A DNA stretch of 64,000 bases from Rubrimonas sp036770645 (GCA_036770645.1 DAIPIU010000001.1:1-64000); one strand, 5' to 3'. Positions 9,796 to 18,655 are shown, counted from the stretch's first letter. The notes: a model not told the origin generated them from the sequence alone. Numbers and translations: made by a program.

Positions 9796-10689
9796 ATGGC
9801 CGCGGATGTCATCGACGGCAAGGCCTTCGCCGCGCGCATCCGCGCGCGCGTCGCGGACGGAGTCGCCGACCTGCGGGCGGCGCAGGGCATCGTCCCGGGC
9901 CTCGCGGTGGTGCTGCTGGGCGAGGACCCGGCCAGCCAGGTCTATGTGCGCAACAAGCACCGCCAGACGCTCGAGGCCGGCATGGCGTCCTTCGAGCACC
10001 GCCTGCCCGCCGAGACGGGGCAGGACGCGCTGCTGGCGCTGATCGCGCGGCTGAACGCCGATCCCGCCGTGCACGGCATCCTCGTGCAGTTGCCGCTGCC
10101 CCCTGGGATCGACGCCGACCGGGTGATCGACGCCATCGATCCCGCCAAGGACGTGGACGGCTTCCACATCTCGAATGTCGGCCGGCTGGGGGCGGGGCTC
10201 GGGGCCATGGTGCCCTGCACGCCGCTCGGCTGCCTGATGCTGCTGCGCGACCGGCTGGGGTCGCTGGCGGGGGCGGAGGCGGTGGTGCTCGGCCGCTCGA
10301 ACATCGTCGGCAAGCCCATGGCGCAGCTGCTGCTGCGCGACAGCGCCACCGTCACCATCGCCCACAGCCGCAGCCGCGACGTGGCCGCGATCTGCCGGCG
10401 CGCCGACATCCTCGTGGCCGCGGTCGGCCGGCCCGAGATGGTGCGCGGCGACTGGATCCGCCCCGGCGCGACGGTGATAGACGTGGGCATCAACCGCGTC
10501 GATGCCGGCGGGGGCCGCACGCGGCTGGTGGGGGACGTGGCCTTCGACGAGGCGATGGCGGTCGCCGGCGCCGTGACGCCGGTGCCCGGCGGGGTGGGGC
10601 CGATGACCATCGCCTGCCTGCTGGCCAACACCCTGACCGCCTGCCGCCGCGCCGCCGGCCTGCCAGACCCCGAGGGGCTGACGGCCTGA
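9796..10689 (+). CDS. folD: Methylenetetrahydrofolate dehydrogenase / methenyl-THF cyclohydrolase
   Basis: A 297-residue bifunctional enzyme of one-carbon metabolism that interconverts 5,10-methylene-, methenyl- and 10-formyl-tetrahydrofolate with NADP. The catalytic Tyr-x3-Lys is in YVRNKHRQ, HGILVQLPLP and DPAKDVDGFH are the FolD signature regions, the cofactor-binding turn is VVLGRSNIVGKPMA, and PGGVGPMT lies near the C-terminus. Length matches the family. ATG 9796 has GGGGGAGGGG upstream. One base separates its stop from the next start, so it is probably cotranscribed with the CoA transferase. Confidence 0.97.
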   Translation: MAADVIDGKAFAARIRARVADGVADLRAAQGIVPGLAVVLLGEDPASQVYVRNKHRQTLEAGMASFEHRLPAETGQDALLALIARLNADPAVHGILVQLPLPPGIDADRVIDAIDPAKDVDGFHISNVGRLGAGLGAMVPCTPLGCLMLLRDRLGSLAGAEAVVLGRSNIVGKPMAQLLLRDSATVTIAHSRSRDVAAICRRADILVAAVGRPEMVRGDWIRPGATVIDVGINRVDAGGGRTRLVGDVAFDEAMAVAGAVTPVPGGVGPMTIACLLANTLTACRRAAGLPDPEGLTA

Positions 10690-10690
10690 G

Positions 10691-11953
10691 ATGACCGCCC
10701 CCGCCGATCCCGTCTCCCCCGAAGCCGCGCCGCCGCCCCCGGATCCCCGCCTGCCCGATGGGCCGCTGACCGGGCTGCGGGTGCTCGACCTCACCCGCAT
10801 CCTCGCCGGGCCGACCTGCACCCAGCTCCTCGGCGATCTGGGGGCGGAGGTCTGGAAGATCGAGCGCCCCGGCGCCGGCGACGACACGCGCGCCTGGGGC
10901 CCGCCCTTCCTGCGCGACGCCGCGGGGCGCGAGACGCGGGAAAGCGCCTACTACCTCTGCGCCAACCGCAACAAGCGTTCGGTCGCCATCGACATCGCCA
11001 GCCCGGCGGGCAATGCGGCGGTCCGGCGGCTCGCGGCGCAGGCGGATGTGCTGGTCGAGAACTTCAAGGTCGGCGACCTCGCGCGCCGCGGCCTCGGCTG
11101 GGACGATCTGCGTGCGGTGAACCCGCGCCTGATCTACTGCTCGGTCACCGGCTTCGGGCAGGACGGGCCGGAGGCCGGGCGGGCGGGCTATGACGCGCTG
11201 GCGCAGGCCATGGGCGGGATCATGTCCGCCACCGGCCAGCCGGACGGGCCGCCGACCAAGGTCGGCGTCGGCATCACCGACGTGATGACCGGCATGTACG
11301 CCGCCGTCGCGATCCTCGCCGCGCTGCGGGCGCGCGCCGAGACCGGCGAGGGCCAGCGCATCGACCTCGGCCTGTTCGACGTGCAGCTCGCCTGGCTGAT
11401 CAACCTCGGCACCGCGCATCTGATGGACGGGCGCGTGCCGGCGCGGCTGGGCAACGCGCATCCGCAGATCGCGCCCTACGACACCTTCGCGGTCGCCGAT
11501 GGCTGGGTCTATCTGGCGGTCGGCAACGACGCCCAGTTCGCGCGCCTCTGCGCCGTGGCCGGGCTGCCGGCGCTGGCGACCGACCCGGCCTACGCCACCA
11601 ATGCAGCCCGGGTCGCGGCGCGCGTCGCGCTGACGGCCGCGCTCGCCCCTGCCATGGCGGCGCATCCGCGGGACTGGTGGCTGGCGGAACTCGCCCGCGC
11701 CGGCGTGCCCTGCGGGCCGGTCAACGACATCGCCCAGGCCTTCGCCGAGCCGCAGGCCGCGCATCGCGGGGCGCGCCTCGACATGGACCACCCGCTGTCG
11801 GGCACGGGGTCGGTGGCGCTGATCGGCAATCCGATCAAGCTGTCGGGCACCCCCGTCACCTATCGCCGCGCCCCGCCCGTGCTCGGGGCCGACACGGCGG
11901 CGGTGCTGCGCGCGGCGGGCTTCACGGAGGACGAGATCGCGGCGCTGGCCTGA
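10691..11953 (+). CDS. CaiB/BaiF (family III) CoA transferase
   Basis: A 420-residue class III CoA transferase, which moves CoA between organic acids through an enzyme-bound aspartyl intermediate. The N-terminus carries the family block LTGLRVLDLTRILAGPTC, followed by NRNKRSVAIDI and the conserved active-site Asp in GRAGYDALAQAMGG, then a VGVGITDVMTGMYA segment. Length is typical. It starts one base after folD. The substrate pair cannot be read from sequence; this family includes formyl-, succinyl-, carnitine- and 2-methylacyl-CoA enzymes. No matching acid-degradation pathway is visible next to it. Confidence 0.9.
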   Translation: MTAPADPVSPEAAPPPPDPRLPDGPLTGLRVLDLTRILAGPTCTQLLGDLGAEVWKIERPGAGDDTRAWGPPFLRDAAGRETRESAYYLCANRNKRSVAIDIASPAGNAAVRRLAAQADVLVENFKVGDLARRGLGWDDLRAVNPRLIYCSVTGFGQDGPEAGRAGYDALAQAMGGIMSATGQPDGPPTKVGVGITDVMTGMYAAVAILAALRARAETGEGQRIDLGLFDVQLAWLINLGTAHLMDGRVPARLGNAHPQIAPYDTFAVADGWVYLAVGNDAQFARLCAVAGLPALATDPAYATNAARVAARVALTAALAPAMAAHPRDWWLAELARAGVPCGPVNDIAQAFAEPQAAHRGARLDMDHPLSGTGSVALIGNPIKLSGTPVTYRRAPPVLGADTAAVLRAAGFTEDEIAALA

Positions 11954-11983
11954 CGGACCCGGCGGCGGCACGCGGCCTTCCGT

Positions 11984-12012
11984 TCGACAACCGCCCCGCG
12001 CGCCTCTATGTG
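11984..12012 (+). promoter_or_regulatory. Candidate promoter before the flavin reductase gene
   Basis: TCGACA (5 of 6 match to TTGACA) at 11984-11989 and TATGTG at 12007-12012 have an ideal 17-base spacer and end 25 bases before the ATG. The -10 element is weak. Confidence 0.3.
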
Positions 12013-12036
12013 TGCGCTGCAACGGGGAGAGCCGCC

Positions 12037-12936
12037 ATGACCGACGCCGCGCCGAGCCTCGACCCCCGCGAGCTGCGCCGCGCCTTCGGCAGCTTTCCGA
12101 CCGGCGTCACCATCTGCGCGACGCTCGACCCGCAGGGCGCCCCGGTCGGCTTCACCGCCAATTCCTTCACCTCGGTCTCGCTCGACCCGCCGCTGCTGCT
12201 GGTCTGCCTGTCGGCCGCCGCCTCGAGCCACGACGCCTTCGTGGCGGCGGGGCGTTTCGGCGTCAGCGTGCTGGGCGAGGACCAGCGCGAGACCTCGACG
12301 CTGTTCGCCACCCGCGGCGCCGACAAGTTCGCCGCCGTCGCGTGGGCGCCGCGGGTCACGGGCGCGCCGCTGATCGACGGCGCCGTGGCGCGCTTCGACT
12401 GCACGACCGAACGGGTGCTGCCAGCGGGGGATCATGTCGTCCTGATGGGACGCGTGGTGGCCTTCGACTGGCGCCGCGCCGCGCCGCTGGGCTATTGCCG
12501 CGGGGCCTATGTGTCCTTCGGCCTCGACGCGGGCAGCTTCGACGCGCCGCAGGGGGGCCTGCGCGCCGCGGCCGTGGTCGAGCGCGCCGGGTCCGTGCTG
12601 CTCGACCTGCGCGGGGCGCGCCCGGCCCTGCCGGCGGCGGCGGCCTTCGGCCCCGCCGATCGCCCCGGCACGCTGCTTGGCACGCTGGCCGCGGCGGGGG
12701 CGGCGGCCGAGCTGCCGTTCCTGTTCGCCGCGCATGACGATGGCCCGGCCCATGTCGTGGTCTATCGCGGGGCGCTGCCGCCGGGCGCGCCGGATCCGGC
12801 CCCGGGTTGGGGCTTCGTGAAGCTGGCCGACCTGCCGCTGGCCGCCATGGCCCCGGGCGATGCCATGGTGCTGCGCCGCTTCGCCGCCGAGCGCGCCGCC
12901 GCGCCCGCGGTGCTGGGCGCGCCTGTCGCCGGCTGA
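12037..12936 (+). CDS. Flavin reductase domain protein with C-terminal extension
   Basis: A 299-residue protein. Residues 1-165 are a flavin-reductase-like split beta-barrel that binds FMN or FAD: RRAFGSFPTGVTICAT, then GFTANSFTSVSLDPPLLLVC and SVLGEDQRETSTLFA. Family members supply reduced flavin to two-component monooxygenases or act as NAD(P)H:flavin reductases. Residues about 180-299 are an Ala/Pro/Gly-rich extension I do not recognise, making the protein longer than the usual 160-180. ATG 12037 has GGGGAGA upstream; an in-frame reading to 11677 overlaps the CoA transferase and is not used. No partner oxygenase gene is adjacent. Confidence 0.82.
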   Translation: MTDAAPSLDPRELRRAFGSFPTGVTICATLDPQGAPVGFTANSFTSVSLDPPLLLVCLSAAASSHDAFVAAGRFGVSVLGEDQRETSTLFATRGADKFAAVAWAPRVTGAPLIDGAVARFDCTTERVLPAGDHVVLMGRVVAFDWRRAAPLGYCRGAYVSFGLDAGSFDAPQGGLRAAAVVERAGSVLLDLRGARPALPAAAAFGPADRPGTLLGTLAAAGAAAELPFLFAAHDDGPAHVVVYRGALPPGAPDPAPGWGFVKLADLPLAAMAPGDAMVLRRFAAERAAAPAVLGAPVAG

Positions 12937-13027
12937 GGCCCCCCGCGCGGCCCGCGCAACGGTTCGTTCAGACACGCCCCCGACAAAGGGGGCCGAGGGG
13001 CAGGGTCCGGGGGAGACGAGTCGCGCC

Positions 13028-13882
13028 ATGAAGCCACGCGCCGCCGCCATGGGCGACCTGCCGCTGCGCCGCCGGCTGCCGCTCGCGGTCGCGGCCTGCG
13101 TGCTGGCGTCGGGCGGAACCTGCGCCGCCGCATTCGCGCTTGCCGGGCTCGGCGCCGGGGCCCTTTCCGCGCTGGCGACGGGCGCGCTGGGGGCCGCCGT
13201 CGCGGGGCTGGCGGCGCGCGGCGCGCTGCGGCCGCTGGGCGCGCTGGCGGACAGCGTCGCGCCGCCGTCCGGCGGGGCGGGCGACGAGGTCGCGCGCATC
13301 GCCGAGGCCTTCGCCGCGCTGACCCGCCGCTACGACGCCGCGACGCGCCGGGGCGATCCAGCCCGGCTCGACGACCCGCTGACCGGCCTTCCCAACCGCC
13401 TCAGCGTCATGCGCCGCGGCCGCGACGAGATCACCCGCGCCCGCCGCCGCGCCGACCCGCTGTCGGTGGCGCTGCTCGCGCTGGACCCAGCGGATCTGGC
13501 GGCGCTCGGGGCCCCGGAGGGCGACCGCGCCCTGCGCGCCTGCGGCGAGCAGCTGGTGCAGTGCCTGCGCGCCTATGACGTGGTCGGGCGCTGGGAAGGG
13601 GCGGTGCTGGTGGCGCTGATGCCCGAGGCCGAAGTCGAGAACGCCGTCGCCGCCATGGAGCGCGCCATCGCCATGATCGCCGCGGCCGGCGTCGGCGGCG
13701 CGCTGGGCCGGCCCGCCCGCGCCCATGCCGGCGTGGCCGTGCTCCAGCCCGACGACGCCACGCTGGCCGACATCGCCAAGCGGGCCGCGGCGGCGCTGGA
13801 CCGCGCGCGCGGCAGCCCCGGCACTCCGGTGCACGCGGCCCCGGGACCGCGCACCCGGCCGGCGACGCTCACCTCGGTCTGA
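13028..13882 (+). CDS. Degenerate GGDEF-domain membrane protein
   Basis: A 284-residue protein. After a basic N-terminus there are two hydrophobic helices (about 18-40 and 42-66), a short linker resembling a HAMP-type exit helix, then a GGDEF-fold domain opening with the hallmark DDPLTGLPNR. The active-site loop reads GRWEGAVLV instead of GGDEF, so diguanylate cyclase activity is very unlikely; it may be a sensor or a purely regulatory relative. The start is the ATG at 13028 with GGGGGAGA upstream. It ends one base before a hairpin shared with the convergent oxidoreductase gene. The domain call is moderately firm; the function is unknown. Confidence 0.72.
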   Translation: MKPRAAAMGDLPLRRRLPLAVAACVLASGGTCAAAFALAGLGAGALSALATGALGAAVAGLAARGALRPLGALADSVAPPSGGAGDEVARIAEAFAALTRRYDAATRRGDPARLDDPLTGLPNRLSVMRRGRDEITRARRRADPLSVALLALDPADLAALGAPEGDRALRACGEQLVQCLRAYDVVGRWEGAVLVALMPEAEVENAVAAMERAIAMIAAAGVGGALGRPARAHAGVAVLQPDDATLADIAKRAAAALDRARGSPGTPVHAAPGPRTRPATLTSV

Positions 13883-13900
13883 GAGCCGCGAACGCGGCTC
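13883..13900. terminator. Bidirectional terminator hairpin
   Basis: GAGCCGC-GAAC-GCGGCTC, a perfect 7-base stem with a 4-base loop, sits in the 16-base space between two convergent stop codons (TGA at 13880-13882 and the reverse stop at 13899-13901). The position strongly suggests termination in both directions. Confidence 0.6.
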
Positions 13901-14483
13901 AGAAGCGCTCCATGGCCAATCGCACCCGGTCGAGATGGCGCGCCCGGCTTTCGGGCGTGCTGTCGTCCATGCGGTAATGCGCAAGGAAGACCGTGCGGCA
14001 GCGCGGGGCCATCAGCAGTCGGAGCCCGCGCAGGATCAGGTTGCGCCCGGGCGCGCCGACGATCTGGGTCAGCAGCCAGCTCGCGCCGCAGGTCGTCACC
14101 ACGCCCAGCTTGCGGATGCCGGTCAGCGAGGGCCGGATCGCGCCGCCGGGATTCAGCGTGAAGGCCACGCCCGGGGCCCAGACACGGTCGAGCCAGCCCT
14201 TCATCATCGCCGGCAGCCCGTACCACCAGGTCGGATAGACGAGCACCAGCCCCTCGGCCCAGCGCAGCGCCTCGACATGCGTCTCCATACCATTGATATT
14301 GGTTGATAAATCTTCATAGGCTCGCCAGCCCTCGCGCGACAGCACAGGGTCGAAGCCTTCGGCGTACAGGTCGATCAGCCGGGTCTCGTGCCCGGCGCGC
14401 GCGAGCGCCGCGAGCGTCTCGCGGCACAGGGCGGCGTTGTAGCTGTCGGGATCAGGGTGCGAATGCACCACCAGCACGCGCAT
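13899..14483 (-). CDS. NAD(P)H-dependent quinone/flavodoxin-fold oxidoreductase 1
   Basis: A 194-residue flavodoxin-2 family protein of the NQO/MdaB/KefF type, which uses bound FMN or FAD to reduce quinones or nitro compounds with NAD(P)H. Visible are the N-terminal phosphate-binding segment (VVHSHPDPDSYNAAL), DLYAEGFDPVLS, the isoalloxazine-contacting YPTWWYGLPAMMKGWLDRVW and a G/N-rich loop (TLNPGG). It begins one base inside the stop codon of the neighbouring homologue (TGATG), so the two are translationally coupled. The pair closes a minus-strand locus of an FAD oxidoreductase, an amidohydrolase and an ABC importer. Physiological substrate unknown. Confidence 0.85.
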   Translation of the reverse strand: MRVLVVHSHPDPDSYNAALCRETLAALARAGHETRLIDLYAEGFDPVLSREGWRAYEDLSTNINGMETHVEALRWAEGLVLVYPTWWYGLPAMMKGWLDRVWAPGVAFTLNPGGAIRPSLTGIRKLGVVTTCGASWLLTQIVGAPGRNLILRGLRLLMAPRCRTVFLAHYRMDDSTPESRARHLDRVRLAMERF

Positions 14484-15064
14484 CAGAGGCGGTCCATCTC
14501 TCGGGCGACGCGGGCGATGAACCGTTCCCGGTGCGCCGCTTGCGCATTGTTCATGTCATAGAGCGCGAGGTAGCGCAGCGCGCTGCGGCGCGCCAGCAGC
14601 CCGCCCAGGATGCGGTGCGCCACCCGCCGCGGCGGGTCGCCGGCCAGCCACGCCATCCAGCGCTTGGCCCCGTAGGTGTGCACGGCCACGAGGCGCTTCA
14701 GCCGCAGCGGCCCGGGGATCAGCGTGCCGTTCTCCAGCGTGAAGGTGACGCCCGGCAGGAACACGCGGTCGAGGAACCCCTTCAGGATCGCGGGGTGCCC
14801 GAAATTCCAGATCGGCGACACGATCACCAGCGCCTCGGCGGCCAGAAGCCTTTCGACATAGGGGCTTGCCGCCATGCGATTCGGCCCGGCCGCGTGATAG
14901 CCCAGCCGCTCGGCCCGCGACAGCACCGGGTCGAAGCCTTCGGCGTAGAGGTCGCAATCGTCGACCGCGTGGCCGCGCGCGCGCAGCCGCGCCACGATCT
15001 CGGCGTGGACCGCCGCGCCGAAGCTTGTCTCGACGGGATGGGCGTAGAGGATCAGGACGCGCAT
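14483..15064 (-). CDS. NAD(P)H-dependent quinone/flavodoxin-fold oxidoreductase 2
   Basis: A 193-residue paralogue of the next gene downstream, with the same layout: LILYAHPVETSFGAAVH, DLYAEGFDPVLSRAE, SPIWNFGHPAILKGFLDRVF and FTLENGTL. Both share the DLYAEGFDPVLSR block, so they look like an old tandem duplication that has diverged. ATG 15064 is chosen because everything upstream belongs to another frame and this start gives the canonical N-terminus. The gene lies 47 bases after the FAD oxidoreductase stop on the same strand. Two side-by-side quinone-reductase-like enzymes may act as electron acceptors for, or detoxify products of, the upstream oxidoreductase; that is inference. Confidence 0.85.
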   Translation of the reverse strand: MRVLILYAHPVETSFGAAVHAEIVARLRARGHAVDDCDLYAEGFDPVLSRAERLGYHAAGPNRMAASPYVERLLAAEALVIVSPIWNFGHPAILKGFLDRVFLPGVTFTLENGTLIPGPLRLKRLVAVHTYGAKRWMAWLAGDPPRRVAHRILGGLLARRSALRYLALYDMNNAQAAHRERFIARVAREMDRL

Positions 15065-15111
15065 GGGGACGGGGGCGGGCCGATGGGGGCGGGGCGTCGG
15101 TCGGCGGGGCG

Positions 15112-16512
15112 TCAGCCGGCGGGGGCCATGCCCGGGAACAGGTAGACCTGCGCGGCGGCGAAGTCGTAGTCGGGGTCGTCCCACGCGATCATCTTGCCGG
15201 GGTTCAGCAGGCCCTTGGGATCGGTCTCGCGCTTGAAGGACAGCTGCAGCGGATCGGACTGCTTCATGCCGCCTTCTTCCAGCGTGTAGCGGTGGGGGTT
15301 GAAGATGATGTTGCCCGCCGCCTCGTGCGCCGCCACGATCTCGTCCAGCCGCGCCTCGGTGGTGAAGCGCAGCATGGGCAGGCCGGTCGCGCGGATGCGG
15401 CCGTCGAAGCGGATCCATTCGCAGTGGCCCGGCACCTCCTCGCCGAACATCTCCTGCATCGCCACGACGCTCTCCACGGTCGGTTCGGCGTAGAGCACCT
15501 GGAGGTAGGTGATCGCCGGGTCGACGCGCAGCGCGCGCAGCGTGGTGTGGTTCCAGGTCAGCTCATAGGCCGGCGGCAGGCCGTCGGCGTGGTCGCGGTC
15601 GGCGCGGTAGACGATCCGCGCCCGCCGGTCGCGGGCGGTCACCGCCAGCGCCGCGTCGAGGTTGTGCCGCGCCACGACGAAGATGCACAGGTGGTCGGCC
15701 GGCGCGAAGAACTTCTGATGGCGCAGGAAATAGGGGTGCGCGCCCGCGGCGTGCACGGTCGCCAGCTCCTTCAGCAGCAGCCCGTCCTGATGGCCCATGG
15801 TCTCGGCGAAGCGGTTGGCGGCGGTCCAGTCGTCGAACGCGACGATGACGTCGATCCACTCATGGGCGGTCGCAAGCGGCATCTCGACTTCGGTGATGAT
15901 GCCGTTGACGCCATAGGCGTGGCTGGCCTTGTGGATGTCGTCGCCCGTCAGCTCCAGCATCCGCGGCGCGGCCTCCATGGTCATCAGCCGCAGGCGCAGT
16001 ATGTTGCCCGCGTCGCGCAGCCCCCCCCAGCGCACCGAGCCGATGCCGCCCGATCCCCCGGCGATGAAGCCGCCGATCGATGCGGTCTGGTAGGTCGAGG
16101 GGTGCAGCCGCAGCTCCTGCCCCGAGGCGGCGCGGGCCTGCCGGTCGATGTCGGCCATCACCGCGCCCGCCTGCGCCGTCACGCGCCCGGGCGCGATGTC
16201 GAGCACGCGGTCGAGATGCCGCAGGTGCAGCACCATGCCCCCCGCCAGCGGCATGGCCTGGCCGTAATTGCCGGTCCCCGCGCCGCGGGCGGTCACCGGC
16301 ACGTCATGGGCGAAGGCCGCGGCCAGCGCCTGCGCCAGTTCGCCCTCGCTGCGCGGCGCGACCACGAAATCCGCTGTCAGATGGTCCATCCGCGCCTTGA
16401 GAACCGGGGAATACCAGAAGAAATCCCGCGACTTCTGGCGGACGGTGGCGGGGTTCTCGTCGATGTCGAGATGCGCGAGCGCGGCCTTGCAGCCTGCGAT
16501 GTCTGCGGTCAT
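15112..16512 (-). CDS. FAD-binding oxidoreductase (VAO/FAD_binding_4 type)
   Basis: A 466-residue flavoprotein of the vanillyl-alcohol-oxidase fold. The FAD-binding region includes VVAPRSEGELAQAL, the phosphate loop TARGAGTGNYGQAMPL, and STYQTASIGGFIAGGSGGIG; the C-terminus has the family ending LLNPGKMIAWDDP. Such enzymes oxidise hydroxy acids, alcohols or amines with oxygen or another acceptor. No signal peptide is seen, so it is probably cytoplasmic. ATG 16512 overlaps the amidohydrolase stop by four bases (ATGA), which shows they are one transcription unit with the ABC importer genes. The substrate is probably the product of the deaminase-like enzyme, but which compound is imported is not evident. 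Confidence 0.85.
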   Translation of the reverse strand: MTADIAGCKAALAHLDIDENPATVRQKSRDFFWYSPVLKARMDHLTADFVVAPRSEGELAQALAAAFAHDVPVTARGAGTGNYGQAMPLAGGMVLHLRHLDRVLDIAPGRVTAQAGAVMADIDRQARAASGQELRLHPSTYQTASIGGFIAGGSGGIGSVRWGGLRDAGNILRLRLMTMEAAPRMLELTGDDIHKASHAYGVNGIITEVEMPLATAHEWIDVIVAFDDWTAANRFAETMGHQDGLLLKELATVHAAGAHPYFLRHQKFFAPADHLCIFVVARHNLDAALAVTARDRRARIVYRADRDHADGLPPAYELTWNHTTLRALRVDPAITYLQVLYAEPTVESVVAMQEMFGEEVPGHCEWIRFDGRIRATGLPMLRFTTEARLDEIVAAHEAAGNIIFNPHRYTLEEGGMKQSDPLQLSFKRETDPKGLLNPGKMIAWDDPDYDFAAAQVYLFPGMAPAG

Positions 16513-17792
16513 GGGCGCTCCATCAGGTCGTCGAGTTCGGCGAAGTCGGGCGGGCGCGCGGCGCTGGGGCGGCCCCCGCGCAGCACCTGTCTGTCGGAAT
16601 GGGGGCGCGAGAGCAACTCGGTCCAGCCGCGCGCCGGGAACAGGGTCAGGTCGGCCGGCGCGCCGTCGGCGATGATGCCGCCCGGCAGGCCCGTCATCGC
16701 CGCGGCGCGGCGGCCGATGGCGGCCGGCCAGTCGCCGAAGGGGTGGTCGAGGTGGCCGATGCGCACCGCCTCGCGCAGCACCTCGAGCATGTCCATGTCG
16801 CCATAGGCGTAGAACGGGTCGCGCGTGTTGTCGGAGGCGAAGGCGACCCGCACCCCGGCCGCCGCGAGCTCGTGCACCAGGGTGATCCCGCGCGCCCGCG
16901 GCGTGCGGCCGCCCGCGCGGTCCTGCAGGTAGAGGTTGCACATCGGCAGGGACACCACGTCGAGCCCCGCCTCGGCGACGCGGGCGATGGTGGCCCGGGC
17001 CTCGCCCTCGGGCTGGCGGGCCAGCGAGCAGCAATGGCCGACCAGCACGGGCCCCTCGAAGCCGGCGCGCAGCTTGGCCTCGGCGATGGCGCGCAGGCAG
17101 CGGCTGTCGGGGTCCTGCGTCTCGTCGGCGTGGAAGTCGACGGCGAGGCCATGTTTCTCCGCCAGCCGGAACACGAGGTCGAGGCGTTCGTCGAGGTCCG
17201 GCACGGGGTAGGCCACCGCCCCCAGCACGCCGCCCGACCGCGCGACCTCGCCCGCCAGCCATTCGTAATGGCCGGGGCCGACCTCCTCGATGCCGACGAG
17301 GCAGGCGGCCTGCAGCGCGATGCGCCCGCGCCAGTCCTCGCGCGTCTCGCGGAACACCCCCCATGAGATCGCGGCCTGCGGCCCGATGCTGTCGAGATGG
17401 GTGCGGATCGCCCCGGTCCCGTGCGCCCAGGCGCAGCGCAGCGAGAAATCCATGCGGCGGCGCACGTCCTCGGCCGACCAGTGCGCCTCGCGGTCGGCGG
17501 CGACATTGGTCAGCGCGCCGAGGAAGCTGCCGTCGGGGTTGGGGCGGCGCGGCCAGATGTGGCCCTTGTCGAGGTGGGTGTGGCAGTCGACGAAGGCGGG
17601 CAGGGCGATGGCACCGGCCAGCGCCACGGCGGGGGCCTCGGCCGGTCCCGCGAGCGCCAGCCTGCCCTCGGCCACCCAGAGGTCGAGCGCGAGGAAGCCC
17701 TGCGCATCGGGCGCGCCGGGGGCGTCGGCCAGCGCCGCGGGAACCTTCGCGCCCGTCAGGCGGAAGGGTTGCTCGGGGATGGTCCAGCGCAT
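16509..17792 (-). CDS. Cytosine-deaminase-like amidohydrolase
   Basis: A 427-residue metal-dependent amidohydrolase of the CodA-like branch. The N-terminal metal site is DCHTHLDKGHIWPR, the lysine and following metal-ligand regions are TGAIRTHLDS and VDFHADETQDP, the fourth ligand is in VLVGHCCSL, and the catalytic Asp lies in VAFASDNTRDPFYAYGD. CodA-type enzymes deaminate cytosine, isoguanine, creatinine-like or other cyclic amidines. The start at 17792 overlaps the permease stop by one base. It is clustered with an ABC importer of the NMT1 type and an FAD oxidoreductase, so it probably opens or deaminates an imported nitrogen heterocycle. Substrate not determinable by eye. Confidence 0.87.
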   Translation of the reverse strand: MRWTIPEQPFRLTGAKVPAALADAPGAPDAQGFLALDLWVAEGRLALAGPAEAPAVALAGAIALPAFVDCHTHLDKGHIWPRRPNPDGSFLGALTNVAADREAHWSAEDVRRRMDFSLRCAWAHGTGAIRTHLDSIGPQAAISWGVFRETREDWRGRIALQAACLVGIEEVGPGHYEWLAGEVARSGGVLGAVAYPVPDLDERLDLVFRLAEKHGLAVDFHADETQDPDSRCLRAIAEAKLRAGFEGPVLVGHCCSLARQPEGEARATIARVAEAGLDVVSLPMCNLYLQDRAGGRTPRARGITLVHELAAAGVRVAFASDNTRDPFYAYGDMDMLEVLREAVRIGHLDHPFGDWPAAIGRRAAAMTGLPGGIIADGAPADLTLFPARGWTELLSRPHSDRQVLRGGRPSAARPPDFAELDDLMERP

Positions 17793-18655
17793 CAGCGCTC
17801 CCGCGACAGGGCGCTCTCGTGCCAGCGGCGGAGCGCGAGGTGGGACACCAGCGTGGTGAGCGCGAAGATCGCCACGCCCGCCAGCGCGACCAGCAGCAGG
17901 GCGGCGAACATGCGCGGGATGTTGAGCCGGTAGGAGGCCTCGAGGATGCGGAAGGCCAGCCCCCCGTTGCGGCCCGCCACCCCGCCCGCGAATTCCGCTA
18001 CCACCGCCCCGATCAGCGACAGGCCGCCCGCGATCTTGAGCCCGCCGAGGAAGAACGGCATGGCCGAGGGAAGCTGCAGGTGCCGCAGGCGCTGCCAGCG
18101 GCTGGCCTTGTAGATGGTGAACAGGTCGTCGAGGTTGCGGTCGGTCGAGCGCAGCCCGAGCGCGGTGTTGGACAGCACCGGGAAGAACGCCACGATCCAC
18201 GCGCAGACCAGCATGCCCACGAAAGGGCTTTCGACGTAGATGAAGATCAGGGGTGCGATGGCCACGATGGGCGTGACCTGCAGGATCACGGCATAGGGGA
18301 ACAGCGACATCTCGATCCAGGGGCTGAGCGAGAACAGGATCGCGAGCCCCCCGCCGAAGATCACCGCGCCGGCCAGCGCGAAGAAGGTGATGCGCAGCGT
18401 CACCCCCAGCGCCTCGGACAGCATGCCCCAATCCGCCAGAAGCTGGCTCCAGACCCGCCCGGGCCGCGGCAGGATGTAATGCGGGATGTCGTTGGCCGTC
18501 ACCGTCCAGTCCCACAGGCCGATGCTCGCCAGCACCACCAGCGCGGGCAGCGTCCAGCTGCCGATCCGCAGCATGCGTGCCCGGCGCAGGCGCGCGCTTT
18601 CCTCGAGGTCGACGGGCGGCGCGCGGTCGGGATCGGCGTCGGCGGCGAGGGTCAT
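17792..18655 (-). CDS. ABC transporter permease (SsuC/TauC/NMT type)
   Basis: A 287-residue inner-membrane permease of the binding-protein-dependent type with about six hydrophobic helices: LPALVVLASIGLWDWTV near residue 35, then TLRITFFALAGAVIFGGGLA and onward. The EAA-like cytoplasmic loop that contacts the ATPase is around SRWQRLRHLQLPSAMPFFLGGLKIAGGLS (residues 182-210, given in part). The acidic N-terminal tail is hydrophilic. Start 18655 overlaps the ATPase stop by ATGA. It belongs with the ATPase just upstream and the substrate-binding protein beyond the assembly gap. Confidence 0.9.
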   Translation of the reverse strand: MTLAADADPDRAPPVDLEESARLRRARMLRIGSWTLPALVVLASIGLWDWTVTANDIPHYILPRPGRVWSQLLADWGMLSEALGVTLRITFFALAGAVIFGGGLAILFSLSPWIEMSLFPYAVILQVTPIVAIAPLIFIYVESPFVGMLVCAWIVAFFPVLSNTALGLRSTDRNLDDLFTIYKASRWQRLRHLQLPSAMPFFLGGLKIAGGLSLIGAVVAEFAGGVAGRNGGLAFRILEASYRLNIPRMFAALLLVALAGVAIFALTTLVSHLALRRWHESALSRER

